From positions 1-64,000 of the forward strand of contig NZ_JHYY01000013.1 in assembly GCF_000621205.1 (NCBI RefSeq): 64,000 nt of DNA. The letters are read 5' to 3'. Of the stretch, positions 59,942 to 64,000 are shown piece after piece (within the stretch, counting starts at the first letter, position 1; every line of letters begins with the position of its first letter). The notes beneath the pieces are model-generated. The model searched no databases and was not told the origin of the DNA. It saw only the letters and a list, made by a program, of their open reading frames with translations. This DNA comes from Halotalea alkalilenta DSM 17697. Its GTDB lineage: Bacteria; Pseudomonadota; Gammaproteobacteria; Pseudomonadales; Halomonadaceae. The position numbers were made by a program, and so were the translations under genes.

Positions 59942-61174
59942 TCAGCTCGTCTGGCCAAAGCCGCGGCCGACCTTCCAGACCAACGGCGGCTCGGTACGGT
60001 TGACTGCCCAGTCGCCGATGATGCGCGCTTTGTAGATCAGCGGATTGTGCGAAGCGGCGGTGCGTGCGTTGCGCCAGTGGCGATCGAGCAGCTGATCGAC
60101 GCGCACCGCGGAGGCGCCCAGCGCATCGAACAGCTCCGTGGCCGAGCGAAGCACCAGCTCGGCGACCACCAGTTGCGCCTTGGCGGAGGCGAGTTCGGCC
60201 TCGACGTTGGCCGCATGCCTGGCCTCGACGTCGCCGGCGAGATGCGCATCGAACACCCGCTGGGCGGCCTCGGCGGCCCTGATCGCGACGGCTTCGGCGG
60301 CATAGACCTGCGCCGATATCTGTCCCACCACCTGGAGCACCTGCGGGTCCTCGCCGGCCCTAGGACCATTGCCATGGCTGTAGACCCGTTTGCGATCGCG
60401 CACCTGCCCACTGAGATCGCGCTCGATGGCGCGGCCGATCCCCACCAGCACCGAGACCAGATTGAGCTGGTAGAACGCGGTCTGGTAGACGAAGCGGCTG
60501 GCGAAGTCGATCACATCGCCCCGCTCCACCCGCGCACCCTCGAACAACGTAGTACCGCTGCCGGTGGTGCGCTGGCCGAAGCCGTCCCAGTCGTCCGAGC
60601 GCTGGACCCCAGGCTGGTGGGTGCTGACCACGGCGATCACCTTGCCACCGGTATCCGCCCTCTCCGCATAGACATCGATCCAGTCGGCGAAGATGCTGCC
60701 GGTGCTGTAGTACTTGGCCCCGTCCAACCGCCAGTGCTCGCCCTCTGGCGTTACCCTGGTCTGCACCTCGCCCAGGGCCGGTGCGCCGACCTCGGTCCAA
60801 CCGTTACCGACCAGCTGGCCATCGGCGAAGCGTGCCAGCCAGCGTTCACGATCGGGCCCGGGCGGTGCGTTGAGCCGGTCCTCGACGAAAGCGAAGTGGC
60901 CACGCAGCGCCTGGGTCAGATTGGAGTCCGCCTCGGCCAGCTCGATCCATAGCCGGACGAGCTGGACCAGCGAAGCGCCTGCGCCGCCCTGTTCGAGCGG
61001 CACGCGCACGGCGCCGAAACCGGCCTGCTTGAGCCAACCGATCTGCTCGACCGGCAGGCTGCGCTCGCGCTCGCGCGCCTCGGCACCCTGACTGATCCGC
61101 GCGAATATCGGCCGGAAGCGCGCAGCCAGGCTGTCGTAGTCGACGGCGTTGGTGAAGCTTGAATGGATGGTCAT
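59942..61174 (-). CDS. Acyl-CoA dehydrogenase-fold flavin monooxygenase, SfnB/DszC-like
   Basis: A 410-residue flavoprotein. The N-terminal helical domain (LPVEQIGWLKQAGFGAVRVP; QGGAGASLVQLVRLWIELAE) leads to the beta-domain with WRLDGAKYYSTGSIFADWID and FGQRTTGSGTTLFEGARVER, then the C-terminal helices. No acyl-CoA dehydrogenase catalytic glutamate region is apparent; the pattern fits the two-component monooxygenase branch (SfnB, DszC) that attacks sulfones and thiophenes. The ATG at 61172-61174 is the likely start. The gene lies 40 bp after a DszA-like gene on the same strand. Confidence 0.82.
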   Translation of the reverse strand: MTIHSSFTNAVDYDSLAARFRPIFARISQGAEARERERSLPVEQIGWLKQAGFGAVRVPLEQGGAGASLVQLVRLWIELAEADSNLTQALRGHFAFVEDRLNAPPGPDRERWLARFADGQLVGNGWTEVGAPALGEVQTRVTPEGEHWRLDGAKYYSTGSIFADWIDVYAERADTGGKVIAVVSTHQPGVQRSDDWDGFGQRTTGSGTTLFEGARVERGDVIDFASRFVYQTAFYQLNLVSVLVGIGRAIERDLSGQVRDRKRVYSHGNGPRAGEDPQVLQVVGQISAQVYAAEAVAIRAAEAAQRVFDAHLAGDVEARHAANVEAELASAKAQLVVAELVLRSATELFDALGASAVRVDQLLDRHWRNARTAASHNPLIYKARIIGDWAVNRTEPPLVWKVGRGFGQTS

Positions 61175-61214
61175 CGCAAGAGCTCCTTGGGTGGTCTGGA
61201 AGCGAGTCGCGGGC

Positions 61215-62642
61215 TCAGGTAGAGAGAGCGAACTGCGACGGTCTGGTGGCATCGGTGGCATTGGCCCGATCGCGGAAGGCGCCGCGATAGCGCGCGGCAG
61301 GATGACTCGGGTCGACCCGCGCGGAGTCGCTGTCGAGCAGGTTCTCGCGCAGGGTCTCGCCGCCGTAGTCGGTACGCACTCGTCCGCGACGCTCGAGCTC
61401 GGGCACGACGAACTCGATGAAATCCTCGAAGGTGCCGGGAGTGATCGCGTAGGCGAGATTGAAACCATCGATACCCCCCACCTCCATCCAACGCTCCAGC
61501 GCATCGGCGACGGTCTCGGGGCCGCCGACCAGCACAGGGCCAAGGCCGCCGATGCTGCGCCGCTCGATGATGTCGCGCGGGGTCCAGCGTCGATCAGGAT
61601 CGGCGGTGGCGAGCAGCTCGAGCACCGAGCGAATGCTGTCGTTGTCGATCGCCTCGAGCGGCTGGTCGGGATCGAAGGCGGAGAAGTCGACCCCGGTCCA
61701 GCCGCCGTAGAAGGTCAGCATCCCCTCGCCGCTGGCGAGACGCTGGTACTCGTCGAACTTGCGCGCAGCGGCGGCGTCGCTCTCGGCGGTGATCACCGTC
61801 AGCAGCGTGAATATCTTCAGCGAGTGCGGGTCGCGACCGAACGCTCGAGCGCGGCTACGGATATCGTCACTGACCTCGCGCGCCTGCGCAGGCGTCGCCG
61901 GGCTGATGAACACCCCCTCGGCGTGCTTGGCGGCGAAGTCGCGCCCGCGCGGCGAGGCCCCGGCCTGGAAGATCACCGGCGTGCGCTGCGGCGAGGGCTC
62001 GCAGAGATGGATCCCCGGCACCTCGTAGTACTTACCCCGGTGGCCGATCGGATGGACCTTGCGCGGATCGCTGAACACCCCACGCTCACGATCGCGTACC
62101 ACCGCGTCATCCTCCCACGAGCCCTCCCACAGCTTGTAGGTGACGTCGAGGAACTCATCGGCGATGTCGTAGCGTTCGTCGTGGGAGATCTGCTGTTTGT
62201 GCCCGAGGTTGACCGCGGCGCTGTTGAGATAGGAGGTGACCACGTTCCACGCCACCCGGCCCTTGGTCAGGTGATCGAGGGTCGAGAACTTGCGCGCCAG
62301 CGCATAGGGCTGCTCATAGGTCAGCGCCGAGGTCACCCCGAAGCCGAGATGCCGGGTCACCGCCGCCATCGCCGGCACTTGGAAGAACGGATCGTTGACC
62401 GGCACCTGGTCGGCGTCGATCAGCGCACTCTCGACCGAGCCGCGGTAGACGTCGTAAACCCCGACCACATCGGCGATGAACAGCGTATCGAAGCGTCCGC
62501 GCTCGAGCAGCCTGGCCAGCTCGGTCCAGTAATCGAGATCCTTGTAGCGCCACGCTTGGTTGTCGGGGTGGCGCCAGGTACCCGCGGCCTGGTGGCTTAC
62601 GCAGGTCATGTCGAAGGCGTTGAGGATGATGCGTTTGGGCAT
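61215..62642 (-). CDS. FMNH2-dependent monooxygenase, NtaA/SnaA/DszA family
   Basis: A 475-residue LLM-family enzyme starting MPKRIILNAFDMTCVSHQAA. Hallmarks are YKDLDYWTELARLLERGRFD, then LARKFSTLDHLTKGRVAWNV, VTSYLNSAAVNLG and RTPVIFQAGASPRGRDFAAK. VGGPETVADALERWMEVGGI with DGFNLAY closes the family pattern. With the SfnB/DszC-like gene downstream it resembles the DszA/DszC pair, acting on organosulfur or sulfone substrates with FMNH2 from a reductase. Operon order: LLM (63496), MetQ-like, this gene, SfnB-like. Confidence 0.9.
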   Translation of the reverse strand: MPKRIILNAFDMTCVSHQAAGTWRHPDNQAWRYKDLDYWTELARLLERGRFDTLFIADVVGVYDVYRGSVESALIDADQVPVNDPFFQVPAMAAVTRHLGFGVTSALTYEQPYALARKFSTLDHLTKGRVAWNVVTSYLNSAAVNLGHKQQISHDERYDIADEFLDVTYKLWEGSWEDDAVVRDRERGVFSDPRKVHPIGHRGKYYEVPGIHLCEPSPQRTPVIFQAGASPRGRDFAAKHAEGVFISPATPAQAREVSDDIRSRARAFGRDPHSLKIFTLLTVITAESDAAAARKFDEYQRLASGEGMLTFYGGWTGVDFSAFDPDQPLEAIDNDSIRSVLELLATADPDRRWTPRDIIERRSIGGLGPVLVGGPETVADALERWMEVGGIDGFNLAYAITPGTFEDFIEFVVPELERRGRVRTDYGGETLRENLLDSDSARVDPSHPAARYRGAFRDRANATDATRPSQFALST

Positions 62643-62680
62643 GGATCTAACTCCCTGTGATCGTGGGTGCTGCCGTGGAA

Positions 62681-63499
62681 TCAGTCGAGGCGGTGGTGCT
62701 CCCAGGCCAGGTCGTAGAGCTCGGCGTCGCCGTAGGCACGCTCGAGCGCAGCACGCACCTCTGGGGCGGTCTGGTAGATGCGAATGAACTCATGGATGCG
62801 CGGGTCGTCTCGATTGTCCGGCCGGGTGACGAACATCAGCGCGTATTTACCTCCGGTATCGCCGTTGCAGCGCAGGGCGTCGCTCGGGTCGATGGTGCCC
62901 GCTGCGCGGACGTGGATCGGGTAGCTCTGGGCTAAGTCGACATCGGGAATCACCCGGGCGAGCTGCGGCCCCTGCATCTCGACGAAGCGCAGGCGCCGGG
63001 GGTTGTCGACCACGTCGAGCACGGTGCCCTGGTCGCCAACCCCATCACGCAGCCGGATCAGCCCGGCGTCCTGGTAGAGCAAAAGCCCGCGCCCCTGGTT
63101 GACCGGATCATCTGCGACCGCAGCGGTCGCGCCGTCGGGCAGTTCGTCGACGCTCGCGTGCTTGCTCGAATAGAGGCAGGTCTTGTCCTCGATGCCGAAG
63201 TCCACCGCGACCAGATCGAGGCCGAGGCTTCGCTTGGCCTCGTCGAGAAACGGCCGATGCTGGAAGTAGTTGAAGTCGAAGTCGCCATTGGCGAGCGCGG
63301 TGTTCGGTGTCACCCAATCGGTGAGCTCGACCACCTCGATCTCGAGCCCCTGCCGTTGGGCCACCTCGGCGGCGGCATGCACCGAGTCGGCCTTGGGGTC
63401 GCTGTTCACCGCCAGGGTCAGCGGTGCCGCCGCGGCGCTGACCGATGACAGCGCGAGCATCAGCGAGGCGGTCAGAGCTGAGCGTGCGGCGAATCTCAT
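62681..63499 (-). CDS. MetQ/NlpA-family periplasmic binding protein (second copy)
   Basis: A 272-residue protein with a type I signal peptide (MRFAARSALTASLMLALSSV, ending SAAAA before PLTLAV). NGDFDFNYFQHRPFLDEAKR, then AAVADDPVNQGRGLLLYQDA and IRIYQTAPEVRAALERAYGD are family motifs shared with the metQ at 52497. It sits between two flavin monooxygenases, overlapping one by 4 bp (ATGA), so it probably binds a sulfur compound imported for them. It has no dedicated permease here and may share MetNI. Confidence 0.85.
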   Translation of the reverse strand: MRFAARSALTASLMLALSSVSAAAAPLTLAVNSDPKADSVHAAAEVAQRQGLEIEVVELTDWVTPNTALANGDFDFNYFQHRPFLDEAKRSLGLDLVAVDFGIEDKTCLYSSKHASVDELPDGATAAVADDPVNQGRGLLLYQDAGLIRLRDGVGDQGTVLDVVDNPRRLRFVEMQGPQLARVIPDVDLAQSYPIHVRAAGTIDPSDALRCNGDTGGKYALMFVTRPDNRDDPRIHEFIRIYQTAPEVRAALERAYGDAELYDLAWEHHRLD

Positions 63500-64000
63500 C
63501 GCGCCACCTCCAGCCGTTCGCGCTGGGCCTGGAAGCGATAGCCCGCGCCGGGATGGGGAGCCGCGAGGCGATCGCCTGCGCCGAACAGCTTTTGGCGCAG
63601 GCTGCCGGAGCGATACTCGGACTTGTAGCGCCCGCGCCGGGTCAGCTCGGGAACCAGCAGGTCGACCACCGCCTCGAACGTCTCGGGAGTGACCGCATAG
63701 GCGAGATTGAAGCCGTCGACGCCGGTCTCCTCCACCCAGGCTTCAAGTTCGTCGGCGACCGACTCGGGGGAACCAACGCTAAGCGGCCCATAGCCGCCGA
63801 TCCCGACCCAGCGGGCAATCTCTTCGGGGGTCCAGACCCGCCCGGGATCAGCGCTGGAAAACGCCTCGACCGCCGACTGGATCGCGTTGGTGTGTACATG
63901 GGCAAGCGGCTGGCGCGGATCGAACCCGGCCATATCGAGCCCGGTCCAGCCGGAGATCAGGGTCAGAGCGCCATCGAGATCGACATAGTCGAGATATTCC
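63496..64000 (-). CDS. FMNH2-dependent monooxygenase, NtaA/SnaA/DszA family, C-terminal part (runs off the window)
   Basis: The last 167 residues of an LLM-family enzyme. At the window edge the frame reads EYLDYVDLDGALTLISGWTG followed by LDMAGFDPRQPLAHVHTNAI, then AVEAFSSADPGRVWTPEEIA and SVGSPESVADELEAWVEETG with VDGFNLAYAVTPETFEAVVD. It is a third paralogue of the enzymes at 48149 and 61215. The frame is open to base 64000, so an internal ATG at 63931-63933 is not its start. The stop overlaps the start of the MetQ-like gene (ATGA). Confidence 0.88.
   Translation of the reverse strand, partial: EYLDYVDLDGALTLISGWTGLDMAGFDPRQPLAHVHTNAIQSAVEAFSSADPGRVWTPEEIARWVGIGGYGPLSVGSPESVADELEAWVEETGVDGFNLAYAVTPETFEAVVDLLVPELTRRGRYKSEYRSGSLRQKLFGAGDRLAAPHPGAGYRFQAQRERLEVAR

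Overview
The window reads as chromosomal DNA of a GC-rich gammaproteobacterium. The evidence is the gene content and order typical of that class (divergent lptFG and pepA, holC, valS, lpxT, bfr-bfd, tcdA, pstSCAB). Cellulose synthesis, sulfonate genes and mevalonate-pathway genes in a high-GC background make a member of the Halomonadaceae my best guess. That family assignment is inference, not proof.

Layout. 1-5.3 kb: the end of an IS1182-family insertion sequence, then an ABM-domain protein, TapT, a BASS transporter, a sirtuin, TruC, TcdA and a DUF1653 protein. 5.36-5.74 kb: a 330-bp non-autonomous mobile element flanked by a duplicated hairpin. 5.75-20.2 kb: bfr/bfd, lptG/lptF, pepA-SDR-holC, an accessory block (AraC regulator, 2-oxoglutarate oxygenase, TenA, AI-2E-like permease), valS and lpxT. 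20.2-24.1 kb: the pst phosphate operon. 24.3-28.0 kb: sbp-ssuECBF for sulfate and sulfonate uptake. 28.0-38.4 kb: a cellulose operon (BcsP-like, BcsA-BcsB fusion, BcsC, BcsD, BcsZ), followed by a degenerate EAL protein. 39.8-44.4 kb: a lytic transglycosylase, a SrkA-like kinase, serine acetyltransferase and an orphan SsuA. 44.5-45.0 kb: a second copy of the 330-bp element. 45.4-53.4 kb: a dicarboxylate symporter, a second 2-oxoglutarate oxygenase, a flavin monooxygenase, FMN-riboswitch-controlled RibH2 and metQNI. 53.7-56.0 kb: HMG-CoA synthase and reductase. 56.3-59.9 kb: a third copy of the 330-bp element, broken open and carrying integron gene cassettes (a TIR-domain protein and a SymE-like toxin), later hit by IS3- and IS5-family insertion sequences. 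59.9-64 kb: a sulfur-compound cluster (SfnB/DszC-like flavoprotein, two DszA/NtaA-type monooxygenases, a MetQ-like binding protein).

How the genes fit together. Sulfur scavenging dominates the accessory content. Uptake proteins (Sbp, SsuCB, SsuA, MetNIQ, MetQ-like) sit near FMN reductase SsuE, several FMNH2-dependent monooxygenases, a riboflavin-synthesis gene under an FMN riboswitch, and serine acetyltransferase for cysteine synthesis. Cellulose synthesis is probably c-di-GMP-controlled through the PilZ domain of BcsA.

The most unusual system is the mobile-element family. One end is shared with the IS1182-family element at the window start. Each insertion duplicates a different hairpin of 25-69 bp, and one copy has become a carrier of integron cassettes encoding a candidate TIR defence protein and a toxin-like protein.
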